Positions 1 through 10,377 of a stretch of DNA of 64,000 nucleotides are shown in pieces (within the stretch, counting starts at the first letter, position 1; each line of letters opens with the position of its first letter). The position numbers and the translations under genes are program-made. This DNA comes from Sporosarcina sp. (GTDB lineage Bacteria > Bacillota > Bacilli > Bacillales_A > Planococcaceae): positions 31,765-95,764 of the forward strand of contig NZ_JARICI010000014.1 of the NCBI RefSeq assembly GCF_029257255.1, given 5' to 3'. The notes under the pieces are model-generated. The model worked only from the letters and a program-made list of their open reading frames with translations, was not told the DNA's origin and ran no database searches.

Positions 1-1508
1 AGGGTCTTAAAGGAGAACGGATTCGTGTAGAGGCTGATGTACGCGTGGATAAAGAGCAGTGTGTCATCATAGGGTTACCTGATCTGAGTATTAAAGAGTC
101 AAAGGAGCGAGTGTTGAGTTGTCTGCATCAAATGAATTTTGATTTGTCGATGAAAAAGGTCACGATTCACCTCTCGCCTGCAGATATGCGGAAAAGCGGC
201 ACGGGATTCGACGGAGCGATGCTGCTGGCAGTTTATCAAGAGCTGTCGGACGAGCCGTTGCTGCTCACGGATGATATATGTATTATTGCTTCACTTTCAC
301 TGCATGGTGAATTGGTGCCGTTTCACGGGATATTGCCAGCAATTCAACAGGCGCTGAAGCTCGGGTTTAAATGCATTTATCTTCCGCCGGTTGATGTTTC
401 GTTTCTTCACTATACAAAAGGAGTGGAATTGATTCCGTTGCCGACTGTGAAAACATTGATTGACCATCTTCGCGGCCAGACATCCTTACTGATTGAATCT
501 TCTTTGAGCCCACTAATTGAGGAAGCAGGGTCACAGGAGGAGATGCCAGAAATAGAATTTTCCACTATTCGCGGTCAGCAGCAGGCAAAACGTGCATTGG
601 AGATTGCAGCGGCTGGAGGTCATCATACGCTGCTGGTTGGTCCGCCAGGTTGCGGGAAGAGTATGCTTGCAAGTGCATTTTCTTCAATTCTGCCTGATAT
701 GACTCAAGAAGACGCGCTTGAAGTTTACAGTCTCTTTCATCTTGCCCGGGAGAAGCAAGGACTGTCGTTGCGGCCACCGTATCGCCAGCCGCATCATTCC
801 TCTTCTGCCATTTCATTGATTGGAGGTGGAACGTATCCTAAGCCCGGAGAAATCTCTTTGGCACACCACGGCATTCTGTTTTTGGACGAGCTGGGCGAGT
901 TTTCCCGTAAGACGCTTGATATGCTGCGGCAGCCTATGGAAAGGGGCGAGGTGACGATCAGCCGGGTGAAGCAAACGGTCAGCTATCCTTCTTCTTTTCT
1001 ATTCATTGCAGCGACGAATCCCTGCCCGTGTGGATATTTTGGTTCTCATGAACGCTATTGTACCTGCTCACCAAAACAAGTCCGCAACTATCAGCTGAAA
1101 GTGTCTGGACCGATTCTTGACCGCCTGGACTTTGTGCTGTCACTGAAAAGCAGCGGCCTGCAGGAAAATGCATCATTGGAAACTTCTGCCGATATTAAAG
1201 AAAGAGTGCGCGGAGCAAGATTGTTACAGAAGGAACGCTATGGCAGGCACTTTCTAAACGGCTCTGTTTCTTTTCAGCTGTTGGATAGCCTGGCAGAGAT
1301 GTCTTCGGATCAGAGGAAATTGGTCAGCAATGTATGTTTTTCACAGAAGTGGAGCAACCGAACGCAGGTAAAGTTAATCCGCATTGCAAGAACGCTTTCA
1401 GATCTGCAGGGAAGCAGAGAAATGACTGATTCAGCTATTGCTGAAGCAATCAGCTGGAAGCGGATGCCGACCGGGCTTCAGGAACAAGTTTTTTCAGGAG
1501 GTGAATGA
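1..1508 (+). CDS. comM: YifB/ComM family Mg-chelatase-like AAA+ ATPase (5' end outside window)
   Basis: Walker A GPPGCGKSMLA, Mg-chelatase motifs (HHSSSAISLIGGG, FLDELGEF, AATNPCPCGY). Frame is open upstream of the predicted GTG at 45 (GLKGERIRVEADVRVDKEQC...), so the gene is truncated by the window edge. Confidence 0.93.
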   Translation, partial: GLKGERIRVEADVRVDKEQCVIIGLPDLSIKESKERVLSCLHQMNFDLSMKKVTIHLSPADMRKSGTGFDGAMLLAVYQELSDEPLLLTDDICIIASLSLHGELVPFHGILPAIQQALKLGFKCIYLPPVDVSFLHYTKGVELIPLPTVKTLIDHLRGQTSLLIESSLSPLIEEAGSQEEMPEIEFSTIRGQQQAKRALEIAAAGGHHTLLVGPPGCGKSMLASAFSSILPDMTQEDALEVYSLFHLAREKQGLSLRPPYRQPHHSSSAISLIGGGTYPKPGEISLAHHGILFLDELGEFSRKTLDMLRQPMERGEVTISRVKQTVSYPSSFLFIAATNPCPCGYFGSHERYCTCSPKQVRNYQLKVSGPILDRLDFVLSLKSSGLQENASLETSADIKERVRGARLLQKERYGRHFLNGSVSFQLLDSLAEMSSDQRKLVSNVCFSQKWSNRTQVKLIRIARTLSDLQGSREMTDSAIAEAISWKRMPTGLQEQVFSGGE

Positions 1509-2113
1509 AATTGCCGAGAAGAAAGCGTGATTGGCGGCCGAATGTATACTACCACGTTGTTATGCGTGGCAATAATCGACATTATATATTTAAGACGGAT
1601 GAGGATATGTATCACTTAATACGTATCATCAGCCAGGCTTTACAAGATTTCCGCTTTTCCGTCGCAGCATTTTGTATCATGTCTAATCATTATCATCTTC
1701 TTATTCAATCAGAAGATGAACTGGCAAGAATTATGCGGCAGATCAACCGAAGATACAGTGATTACTATTGCAAACGCTATCGCTATGTCGGAACTATCTA
1801 TCAGCAGCGCTATTTTTCCAAATCAGCTGAAGATCCACACAGCCTTCTCTATATCAGCCGCTACATCCACAGAAATCCTATTGAAACAAATACCCCTATG
1901 GTAACAGACCTTGCTGACTATTACTTCAGTTCATTTCCCGTATATGCCCAAAAGCGCCCAGCAACAGATTTACCTTTTCTTAAAACAGGTATGCTTCCTG
2001 AGCTACTTCCTCCGCCAATGGAGAAGTCAGCAGATGCCTATGTGAAATTTTGTATGGATGAGCAAGTTGATGGGATTTTTGGGGATGAATTTTGTGGCAG
2101 GCAGTTGGAATAG
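1505..2113 (+). CDS. REP-associated tyrosine transposase (RAYT / Y1_Tnp, IS200-like)
   Basis: RPNVYYHVVMRGNNRHYIFKTDED...FCIMSNHYHLLIQ (HUH motif as HYH)...YISRYIHRNPIE; overlaps comM stop by 4 nt (ATGA). Confidence 0.9.
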   Translation: MKLPRRKRDWRPNVYYHVVMRGNNRHYIFKTDEDMYHLIRIISQALQDFRFSVAAFCIMSNHYHLLIQSEDELARIMRQINRRYSDYYCKRYRYVGTIYQQRYFSKSAEDPHSLLYISRYIHRNPIETNTPMVTDLADYYFSSFPVYAQKRPATDLPFLKTGMLPELLPPPMEKSADAYVKFCMDEQVDGIFGDEFCGRQLE

Positions 2114-2195
2114 ATGCCGAATTGTACGGGGACCTGGTACTCCATTCAAATTAGGGTAGACAAATAATATTTTTCAAGTAGTATGAACAGTATGT

Positions 2196-3257
2196 ATGAA
2201 CTATAAAAGGAGAGAAACTAATATGAGGAAAATACTATTACTACTTTATTCAGCAGTAATTACTATCGCACTAGTAGTTACATCATCCATACCTGTTTCT
2301 GCTGTTGAGCGTTCACAAGACAATGTATTTAGTGATGTAACAGAATACAATTTTTATTATGATATCATCAATAATATGGCCAGTAAAGGTATCATTAATG
2401 GCTATCAAGATGGAACGTTTAAGCCGCACGTAAAAATTACACGTAAACATGCGGCAGCATTGATTAGTCGGTTACAAGGAGATTCGTTGCCAACTACCTA
2501 TGAATTCTATGAATTTAAAGATATGCCGAAAAGTAATCCAAGCTTTGATGATGTGAAAAAGTTACAGCAAGCTGGTTTATTTATGCCAGACAGTAGGGGA
2601 AACTTTAATCCGAATAAAGCATTAACAAGAGCAGAAATGGCAAGAATTTTAGTGGTTGCTTTCGATTTAAAAGTGAAAGCGAAATACGACTTTAAAGATG
2701 TACCTCCAAGCCATCCTTATAAGGATGATATTCGGGCTTTGTATTCCAATGGTGTAACAACTGGAGATAAAGGTAATTTTAAGCCGGAAGAAGATCTATC
2801 TAGGGAACACTATGCTGTATTTATGCACAGAGCGATGAACTTAGATATTAACCATATAGCCAGACCCATTTGGATAAATCCGGTTAGTTACCATGATATC
2901 CCGGCCGAAGATGTACCAAGACCACCGGGATATGTGGCGAAAGTACATGAGAAAAATAATAAGGAACAACTTTATAAGCTAGTAAATGCCATGTTAAAAG
3001 AAAAGAAATTGGGTGGATATGTTACAGGAATGGGTTTACGCGGAACAATGGGTGTTGATGACGATAATCAACAGTTTTTTGAAAATAGGGCAAAGATGAT
3101 AAACGTAACTTCAGAAGAATTTGTTAAGATACTAGACTGGACCATTAAAACAGGGGAAATATATGATGGCACATTATTCTTTATTTATTACGATTATATT
3201 AGTGGAGGATTTAAAATGGCGGGTGCTAACAATATAAAGGAAGTTACAGGTAAATAG
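2196..3257 (+). CDS. S-layer homology (SLH) domain secreted protein
   Basis: Signal peptide (likely start at second Met, MRKILLLLYSAV) then three SLH-like modules (FSDVTEYNFYYDIINNMASKGIINGYQDGTFKPHVKITRKHAAALI...). Confidence 0.85.
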   Translation: MNYKRRETNMRKILLLLYSAVITIALVVTSSIPVSAVERSQDNVFSDVTEYNFYYDIINNMASKGIINGYQDGTFKPHVKITRKHAAALISRLQGDSLPTTYEFYEFKDMPKSNPSFDDVKKLQQAGLFMPDSRGNFNPNKALTRAEMARILVVAFDLKVKAKYDFKDVPPSHPYKDDIRALYSNGVTTGDKGNFKPEEDLSREHYAVFMHRAMNLDINHIARPIWINPVSYHDIPAEDVPRPPGYVAKVHEKNNKEQLYKLVNAMLKEKKLGGYVTGMGLRGTMGVDDDNQQFFENRAKMINVTSEEFVKILDWTIKTGEIYDGTLFFIYYDYISGGFKMAGANNIKEVTGK

Positions 3258-3332
3258 TTCGGCCAATTGAGTGGGGAATTTGAGCTGTTTAGCGGAACTA
3301 GTACAAGATCCAGCACAATTAAAAAACTAGCA

Positions 3333-3374
3333 TGAGTCTTCTGATCGAGAAATCGGTCAGGAGTCTTTTTTTCA
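3333..3374 (+). terminator. Intrinsic terminator with CTGATCGA-GAAA-TCGGTCAG hairpin
   Basis: 8-bp stem (one wobble) with GAAA loop followed by CTTTTTTT. Confidence 0.75.
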
Positions 3375-3500
3375 TTTGTTACTAAATACCGAATACACCA
3401 GGTCCTCTCGCAATTAAATATACTATCTAAAAAAAACGAAAAGAAGGAAAATTTGAATACAAAGTAGTTTATAAAATTACTATTTTAGTTAGAGCACAGC

Positions 3501-3755
3501 TTTTACAACGTCGGTACCTTCATTAAAACAGGTTACGAATTCTCATTCTTCGAAACGAACAAAACCGGAGTGCGGTCGGTAATATGTTAAAAGCTCACAA
3601 ATCAGGAATGTCGCTCGACGATTTCATAGCAGATGCTAACAATGCTATAGAATCTGGAAAAGTCGTATTTGCAAGAGACCACTCTTACGGAATATCCATC
3701 AAATACGGAACTTACAACGCGAAGCCATTTCCAATCATCCTGATGATACACTGAA
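3501..3755 (+). pseudogene. Frameshifted C-terminal remnant of an SLH-protein paralogue
   Basis: Translations FYNVGTFIKTGYEFSFFETNKTGVRSV / GNMLKAHKSGMSLDDFIADANNAIESGKVVFARDHSYGISIKYG resemble the C-terminus of the 2196-3257 protein (MLKEKKL...VTSEEFVKILDWTIKTGEIYDGTLFFIYYDYISGG); no start codon and a frame change are needed. Confidence 0.5.
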
Positions 3756-3908
3756 TGCAGGCACCGCGTTCCCACACAATTAGGACCTGGTGTTTGATTT
3801 GACGACAGTATAAGGCAATAGTTTCTGAATAGGAGCCGTTCCAGTTGTTGATTTTTTGAAAAAAGGAGTTCTTATTACCCATATCTGTGGTATGATAAGT
3901 AAAAAGGA

Positions 3909-5219
3909 GTGAGTTTTATGTATAAGCGATTATTACTATCCATGATTACTTTGTTTGCACTAGCTCTGCTTATTGTCCCAACAGTAAATGCGGCATCGTT
4001 TAAGGATGTACCCTACAACCATAGTAATTATGGGAACATCAATTATTTAGTTGACTTGCAGATTATTAAAGGATATGAGGACGGAACATTCGGCCCTAAT
4101 AATCCGGTAACTAACCGGCAGGCTGCTGTGATGTTGGTGCGTGCGCTGGGATTGACTGAAGGGGCAACGGTTCATCCGGGGTATCAGGACGTACCTGAAA
4201 AAGATGGAGCGTACAGGGAAATAGCGATTGCCGCAAATGCTGGACTATTTCCTGTAGGCGGGCACTTTAATCCCGGCAGTTATATTACCCGGGAATCAAT
4301 GGCACGGGCTTTGACGAATGCATTTGATCTGAAAGGAAATAAAAAAACAGACTTTACGGATGTAACTGCTTCATATTGGGCATACGCATACATAGACAGT
4401 TTAGCGGCAAATCAGATTACTACAGGCTTCAGTGACGGTTCTTTTAAGCCGAAGCAGTCTGTAACACGTTCACATTTCGCATCATTCTTAGTCCGCGCAA
4501 TAGACCCGTCCAAGAGACCGGGAGAAGTCAATAAGCCGCTTGTCTGGTCAGGCAACTGGGAAAGAACTATACACAATGAAAAGGGATATCTTACAATTGA
4601 AAGTGTTCGTAATAACTCCTTTGAATTTTCTTTGACTGCTAGCAGTGGAACAAGAGCAGGTTTTATCGAAGGAAAAGCATTGATTTCCGGTAATAAAGCG
4701 AAATTCTCTACGACTGAATACGGTGAGTTGTGTAAGCTGGAGATGACACTTTCAGAACAAAAATTACAGATTACACAAAGTCCGGGCTGTTCTATTCATG
4801 GTGGGGCAGGAGTATCATTCGGCGGCGAATATCTAAATGATACTGAAATTTCGAAATTCCCGCCAAAAGACCTGAGCTCTCTTGAAATTGTATCGTCTGA
4901 TTTAGATATGAAAATAAAGAGACTAACTGGTGAAGATTATGCCGTAATTGTAGAAAGTATGCACATTGTAAGCGGTGATTATAACATAGGTGATATCTGG
5001 GGGAAGCAAGGGTTTTTACGTGGCATGTATTGGGATGTAAACAGCGTAATCGGATGGAACCCGAAAGGCCATTTATATGTGGCAACTGTTGTAGGGGATA
5101 TGAGAATTAAGTTTTATACTGATGATCCGTCATACAAGAATTCTATCCCTGGTTTTATCCAGGATTGGTATGAAAGTTTTGAAGATTATTCGATAGAAAA
5201 TGTGTATAAACATCTTTAA
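3909..5219 (+). CDS. SLH-domain secreted protein
   Basis: Signal peptide ending VNAA; SLH modules SFKDVPYNHSNYGNINYLVDLQIIKGYEDGTFGPNNPVTNRQAAVMLVRAL, TDFTDVTASYWAYAYIDSLAANQITTGFSDGSFKPKQSVTRSHFASFLVRA. Confidence 0.85.
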   Translation: MSFMYKRLLLSMITLFALALLIVPTVNAASFKDVPYNHSNYGNINYLVDLQIIKGYEDGTFGPNNPVTNRQAAVMLVRALGLTEGATVHPGYQDVPEKDGAYREIAIAANAGLFPVGGHFNPGSYITRESMARALTNAFDLKGNKKTDFTDVTASYWAYAYIDSLAANQITTGFSDGSFKPKQSVTRSHFASFLVRAIDPSKRPGEVNKPLVWSGNWERTIHNEKGYLTIESVRNNSFEFSLTASSGTRAGFIEGKALISGNKAKFSTTEYGELCKLEMTLSEQKLQITQSPGCSIHGGAGVSFGGEYLNDTEISKFPPKDLSSLEIVSSDLDMKIKRLTGEDYAVIVESMHIVSGDYNIGDIWGKQGFLRGMYWDVNSVIGWNPKGHLYVATVVGDMRIKFYTDDPSYKNSIPGFIQDWYESFEDYSIENVYKHL

Positions 5220-5299
5220 TCAAGATGTATGTAAAACACCACCTGGCTGCCAAACAATTTAAATTCAATTCTTAAAACGGAGCTTGGGACGAAATAAAG

Positions 5300-5340
5300 G
5301 GCCTTTTGATCGGGAAATTGATCAAGAGGCTCTTTTTCTG
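5300..5340 (+). terminator. Intrinsic terminator (TTGATCgggaaattGATCAA family)
   Basis: GCCTTTTGATC...GATCAAGAGGC followed by TCTTTTTC. Confidence 0.7.
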
Positions 5341-5476
5341 TTTGTTAAATTATGTTCGTGCTGATACCAAGTACTAAGTGAATTATTACTGATAGCTACG
5401 GCTATATACTTACCAATATAAATGCGGATACGCTGAAAATATGATACGATAACCCCTATTACAATGATAGAAAGGA

Positions 5477-5938
5477 TTGATTAATTTGGGTAAATTCAGG
5501 ATTCTTAGTATGGTCTTATTTATGAGTATACTCTTAATTGGCTGTGCTTCTGATAATCAAAAATATGAAGAGAAAAATGATGAATTGGAGGAAGGTTCGA
5601 CTGAGCAGGTGACACCAGAATCGAAAGACGAGAAGGAAAAATCAAATGAAAAAGATGAGAAGAAATCAGATGAATCAGGAACGACAGAGTTATCTGTGGA
5701 AAAAGAAACAGCTGATGAAATTGCTAAAGATGATAATGTAGAGGATGCAATTATTCAGCTGGAAACGGTTGGAGAGAATGAATATGTGAATGCACATATA
5801 AAATTTAAGGAAGTTGTCAAAGGCGAGGAAACAGCAGAAGAATACGCTGATCAACTCAAAGAACAATATCCTGATCGTATAGTCGATATTATTTTAAGCA
5901 GGAACGGTGATGTGTTGTATCAAGGAGTATTTGAATAA
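5477..5938 (+). CDS. Lipoprotein, paralogue of 11836-12294
   Basis: Lipobox LLIGCAS; acidic linker; C-terminal domain TTELSVEKETADEIAKDDNVEDAIIQLETVGENEYVNAHIKFKE. Likely TTG start at 5486. Confidence 0.75.
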   Translation: MINLGKFRILSMVLFMSILLIGCASDNQKYEEKNDELEEGSTEQVTPESKDEKEKSNEKDEKKSDESGTTELSVEKETADEIAKDDNVEDAIIQLETVGENEYVNAHIKFKEVVKGEETAEEYADQLKEQYPDRIVDIILSRNGDVLYQGVFE

Positions 5939-6003
5939 AAATCAAAAAATAATAGATTCCTGTGAAGTGCAAAATCCGCACGCTATTCCGACTAATTAAA
6001 GAG

Positions 6004-6050
6004 GAGAGTCTTCTGATCGAGAAATCGGTCGGGGGATTCTTTTTTTTCTA
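6004..6050 (+). terminator. Intrinsic terminator, GATCGA-GAAA-TCGGTC family
   Basis: GAGAGTCTTCTGATCGAGAAATCGGTCGGGGGATTCTTTTTTTT downstream of lipoprotein. Confidence 0.7.
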
Positions 6051-6674
6051 CGTAACTTCTTCATTTATAATGACAGAGAAAAAATGAACAATAAGATTGG
6101 GGGCGATTTCTCAGCAAAGTGATATACAGTCAGAACGAACATACAAATATTTCTTTCATGGAATTTGATAGAATTTGACCGCAAGTGGAGTAGTTACGTT
6201 ATACGCAGTAATAATTAGCAAACAGTTTTCGTTTAATCAGCAGCCCACCATTCACTTGAATGATGGGCTCAATAGGTTAAAGAAAAAGAGAGTCTATGCC
6301 AAACCGTTTCATTAAGCTAACATGACATAGGCACCGTAAAGAGTTTCTTGATCTGTTATAAAAACCTTAATATCAGACGGCAGCATCAATAATTGACAAT
6401 ACATAAAACCGATGGACGCCAAGTTAACATAGGCGTAGTTTTGTGCTGTTATCCATTGTAATAATCCTAATAGTAGTTCAGAAGAATTTATAGAGTTTAT
6501 GTATGAAGCAAATATTTTCAATAGATAGAGTGCTGTAAAAAAACATATGAAAACTATGTTGTGAATTAAAATAGTAGGCACAGAAATATTTCTACATTAT
6601 TTATGAATATGCTGGTTCTAAAGAATGTACCATGTTCCGATATAATGGATTGAAAACCAGTAGAAAATTAAGAG

Positions 6675-6713
6675 AAGGGTACTTGGCAGTCGATTGTCAA
6701 GTACCCTTTTTTA
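6675..6713 (+). terminator. Intrinsic terminator / stable hairpin
   Basis: GGGTACTTGgcagtcgattgtCAAGTACCC followed by TTTTTT. Confidence 0.7.
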
Positions 6714-7050
6714 TACTATTTTATAATTAAATATTCAAGGCTAACCAACCATATTACTAGTATTACCGCTAAAGATAAATTTAAACTTGATTCGTGAAAC
6801 TGTGAAGAATGTCATTGAAATGTATTCTTTTTATACTTTCTGTAATATTGACGAATAAGCTCCATACTTTATGTAATTACTTTACGTAATTTGAAAAACA
6901 ATGAAGTATAATAATTCTACCTATCAAATATCAGGACTTTACACCTCGAGCGTCTAGTAATTTAGAATCTAAAAAGTGCTTTATCCTCTATAAGTAATTA
7001 CTCATGTACTTTATACTAGTAAGAAATATAAGTATAAAGGAGAGTTATGA

Positions 7051-8328
7051 ATGAAAAAAATGTTTTTATCAGTTTTATTACTATTTACGTTTTCCATACA
7101 AAGTATGAACGTTGCTGACGCTTCTTCACCTACAGACTGGTGGTCAGAAAATGAAGCAGAATTAAGTCCTTATGTATATTCTTATTTATTAGATCATGCA
7201 GGATTTTCCGCCTATATATATGCTGACACTAAAGCTGATCTCAGCATGCAAGTTAATGGGGAATTTACTGTAAAAGAAAAGTACAAAAACTTCATTGTAG
7301 GAGAATATGATGAACGATCAACAAATATTCTCGTTACAAGTGATGGACTTGTTGTATCTTATTCACCTAAAGTTTCAGCGGGAGCAATTTTTCCGGAAAA
7401 TAAATCAACAAAGAATCTGCACTTTCGTGAACTTCAGCGAGCCGTCAAACAATTTGTCGGACCTACTATTGAAAAGGCAAGTTACATTAACTTTTCAAGT
7501 TTAGACAGCAACAAAGCATTAAGCATGTATCGTTATTGGAGTGAGTTGACTATACCCTATCAAACCAGTATTCAATCTGTTGTTTTAAATGATTTATATA
7601 CTGATGGATTTGAAGATTATGAATTCACATCCATTTCCTTGTTGCCAGCAGTCTTCGAGTCTGGAAAGACGCACAATGTTGAATGGAAGGGTAATAGCGG
7701 CAGGGGCAATTTCTATATTGATGGAATTGAGCTATTAACAAAGCGAACTAGCCAAATGAGTATTTTTTATACAAGCAATGAAAATATACGAGTAGATGAA
7801 ATAGAAAATATTCAGTTTTACAATTTATCTAATCGTTTTACTCCAGTGATCAGCGATATGAAAACTAGTCACGGAGCACATAGTGAAGTAATTTGGGCAA
7901 TTAAAAAAGGCTTGATTCGCGGTTATGAAGGTGGATCATTCAAGCCTGAAAGTACATTAACAGAAGGACAATTTGTTTCAGTTCTGTCCAAATACTTCAA
8001 CTTAAATACGTCATTGGATAAGAATTCAACTGTTTTTAATCTTGAAGGCGCTTATATTGCTTTGAAAAAGTATAACTTTCCTTTGAACGGTTATAAAAAT
8101 AAAGATGCTCGCAGTAATCCGATTTCAAGAGGGACTGTTGCACAAGTCCTGTCTATGAGCCAAGGAGGACCAAAAGATCTTAACGGTGCTTATAATTTCC
8201 TAGCAGAGCATCAATTAACTAATGCAACATCACTGTCATCCTATAATGCTTCATCCAGTCTGAAAAGATCGCATATATCATCTTTCTTTAAACGGATGGA
8301 CTCAGCAAAACTAACTGAACTTAAATAA
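7051..8328 (+). CDS. Secreted protein with a degenerate C-terminal SLH module
   Basis: Signal peptide MKKMFLSVLLLFTFSIQSMNVADAS; SLH-like SEVIWAIKKGLIRGYEGGSFKPESTLTEGQFVSVLSKYF. Confidence 0.75.
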   Translation: MKKMFLSVLLLFTFSIQSMNVADASSPTDWWSENEAELSPYVYSYLLDHAGFSAYIYADTKADLSMQVNGEFTVKEKYKNFIVGEYDERSTNILVTSDGLVVSYSPKVSAGAIFPENKSTKNLHFRELQRAVKQFVGPTIEKASYINFSSLDSNKALSMYRYWSELTIPYQTSIQSVVLNDLYTDGFEDYEFTSISLLPAVFESGKTHNVEWKGNSGRGNFYIDGIELLTKRTSQMSIFYTSNENIRVDEIENIQFYNLSNRFTPVISDMKTSHGAHSEVIWAIKKGLIRGYEGGSFKPESTLTEGQFVSVLSKYFNLNTSLDKNSTVFNLEGAYIALKKYNFPLNGYKNKDARSNPISRGTVAQVLSMSQGGPKDLNGAYNFLAEHQLTNATSLSSYNASSSLKRSHISSFFKRMDSAKLTELK

Positions 8329-8820
8329 GAAGTTCTGATGTATTCTGGCGAGTATTGTCTGCATCTAAATGAATCATATTATGAGATACCTAAATTTATA
8401 GTATTGATTCAAATCAGATTATATCGTCCATGATCCAGGTGATAGTCTATATGTATGAACGTTCAAATGAGCAGTATTCTATTCATGTGAATCAAGTGGC
8501 TGTGATAAGTGGAATGGATTTTGAGATGGATGATAATACGTTAGTCAGTTGTTCATTGAAAAGGATATCAACAATAAATAGGAGAAGTATCTTAGCATTT
8601 TACAGTAGAATCTTGTGAAGAGGCCTAATTTATTTTTACGTGCAGATGTATATATGAAAAATGATATGCAGTAGCTCATTATTTCTCGTAATAACTGTAC
8701 GGTGGTGATTTGGCAGGTATGTACTATTACGCACAGTAGAATTGCTCTAGTCTGACATCTTTATTATAAACTGCAAGACAAAGAATGCTGGAGCATCCGT
8801 AAATACTAGTTTTATAAGCA

Positions 8821-8858
8821 AACAATCCAGCCGGAGAATATCCCGGCTGGATTGTTTA
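8821..8858 (-). terminator. Intrinsic terminator of S41 peptidase gene
   Basis: CAATCCAGCCGGagaatatcCCGGCTGGATTG inverted repeat with flanking T/A run. Confidence 0.75.
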
Positions 8859-8863
8859 GTATA

Positions 8864-10240
8864 TTAATTTCTAACAGTTACGTTTACATAAACACCCTGT
8901 TTCAATGGCTTTGACTGCAAGTTTTTCCAAGTGGGATGTATAACTAAAGTATAGGAAGCCCCGGGTTTTAAAGATTGTACTGGCTTTACTGTAATTGTTG
9001 ACTGGTTTGTTCTTTCTACTGTAATTGCTTGTGCTTTTCCACCTAATTCAATAAGCTGTACAGCATCTTTTACCAAATCTGACTGCATCGGCATATTCAT
9101 TTCTACACGAAAAGTCTTGGTGACTGGTACATTTTCCAATGCAGGCAATTTCTTATAGCCTGGTAATCGATTAATGAGCTGCTGTTTATGTGCAGCTTGA
9201 AGTTCTTCTCCTTCATCTGTCACCACGTCAGGAGCTACGCCCACTTGGTCGATTGTTCTTGCCCCGGGAGTAAGAAAGCGGGCAATGGTCATTTTCAACA
9301 CGCTGTCATCTGAAAGTTGGTACATAGTTTGCATTGTGCCTTTTCCATAAGTAGTTTGACCAAACAGCGTAGCAGCTTTGCGTTCTTTCACAGAGCCGGC
9401 TACCATTTCTGATGCGCTAGCGCTGTAGCCATTAACGAGCAATGCAACAGGTGCTTGAAATTGGTGTGGCTGTTTGATGACTGGGAAGGTTTCCGTCTTA
9501 TCCCGTGACCTCAGTTGAAATGCCTGCTTCATTTGAGGAAATAAACCCATCACTTGCTGGGCAGCTCCGACATACCCGCCACCATTATCGCGTAAATCTA
9601 AGATCCAGCTGTCAGCATTGGGCATTTGCTGAATAGCCTTTTGTATATTCAGTGCTGCATCGTTCGAAAAGCTATGCAGACGAATATAGCCTATATTGCC
9701 ACCGAGCATCCTACTTTCCACGTTCACAAGCTGTATTTCTTGCCGCTTCAATACTTTTTTGAATGTATCTGCGGAAGGGCGTACGAGTGTTAAAGTAACT
9801 GACGTATCAGCCGGCCCGCTAATAAAAGGAATGGCGGCTTGCACAGATTTTCCTGCGAGTGAATCACCATTCGCATGCGTAATGATATCACCTGCTAAAA
9901 TTCCCGCCTGCTCAGCAGGTGCACCCGGCACAACTGAGAGAATCTGAACTCCCAGCTCATGCTCTTCCAATACTACGCCGATACCGACAATGCGTTGCTC
10001 AATGCCATTCATAAATTGTTCGAATTCATTTTTTGTCATATAGACTGTGTAAGGATCCAATTCTTTTAGAATTTCGGAGACCTCTGGTTTATTCAGCACG
10101 TCTTCCGGAACTGAATCTACGTAATCAGTAGTGATCAGCTGACGGACTTCTTTTAGTACATCAGGATTGGCAAAAGTAGGTGCCGGTAATAAGAATAGAG
10201 CTAATGATAGAAATAGCAATGCGTGTAATTTATTTTTCAT
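8864..10240 (-). CDS. S41 family (C-terminal processing) peptidase with PDZ and C-terminal SbsA_Ig/Big_5-like domain
   Basis: PDZ (GIGVVLEEHELGVQILSVVPGAPAEQAGILAGDIITHANG), S41 core (LDLRDNGGGYVGAAQQV, LLVNGYSASASEMVAGSVKERKAATLFGQTTYGKGTMQ). Start reset to MKNKLHALLF behind a GGAGAC RBS; ORF track starts at 10303. Confidence 0.85.
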   Translation of the reverse strand: MKNKLHALLFLSLALFLLPAPTFANPDVLKEVRQLITTDYVDSVPEDVLNKPEVSEILKELDPYTVYMTKNEFEQFMNGIEQRIVGIGVVLEEHELGVQILSVVPGAPAEQAGILAGDIITHANGDSLAGKSVQAAIPFISGPADTSVTLTLVRPSADTFKKVLKRQEIQLVNVESRMLGGNIGYIRLHSFSNDAALNIQKAIQQMPNADSWILDLRDNGGGYVGAAQQVMGLFPQMKQAFQLRSRDKTETFPVIKQPHQFQAPVALLVNGYSASASEMVAGSVKERKAATLFGQTTYGKGTMQTMYQLSDDSVLKMTIARFLTPGARTIDQVGVAPDVVTDEGEELQAAHKQQLINRLPGYKKLPALENVPVTKTFRVEMNMPMQSDLVKDAVQLIELGGKAQAITVERTNQSTITVKPVQSLKPGASYTLVIHPTWKNLQSKPLKQGVYVNVTVRN

Positions 10241-10377
10241 AGCACAGTCTCCTAAAGACAATTTTGATTTAAGAGTGGAACAAAAAATATTTAGTAAAAA
10301 CAATCGTAGTCTGCTGTCAGGCTAAGATTGTCAACGTAATTTCACTAATACTATGATGTTAGTTTCCTAGTAAAATC

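Noticed and set aside
2114-2150. REP-like remnant after the first RAYT (CCGAATTGTACGGGGACCTGGTAC)
   Set aside because: Only a partial match to the REP-like consensus; too degenerate to call as a copy.
6312-6581. 89-aa hydrophobic ORF on the minus strand
   Set aside because: No clear RBS or family; region is AT-rich intergenic; cannot support as a gene.
8430-8618. 62-aa ORF
   Set aside because: No RBS, no recognisable features, in decayed intergenic DNA.
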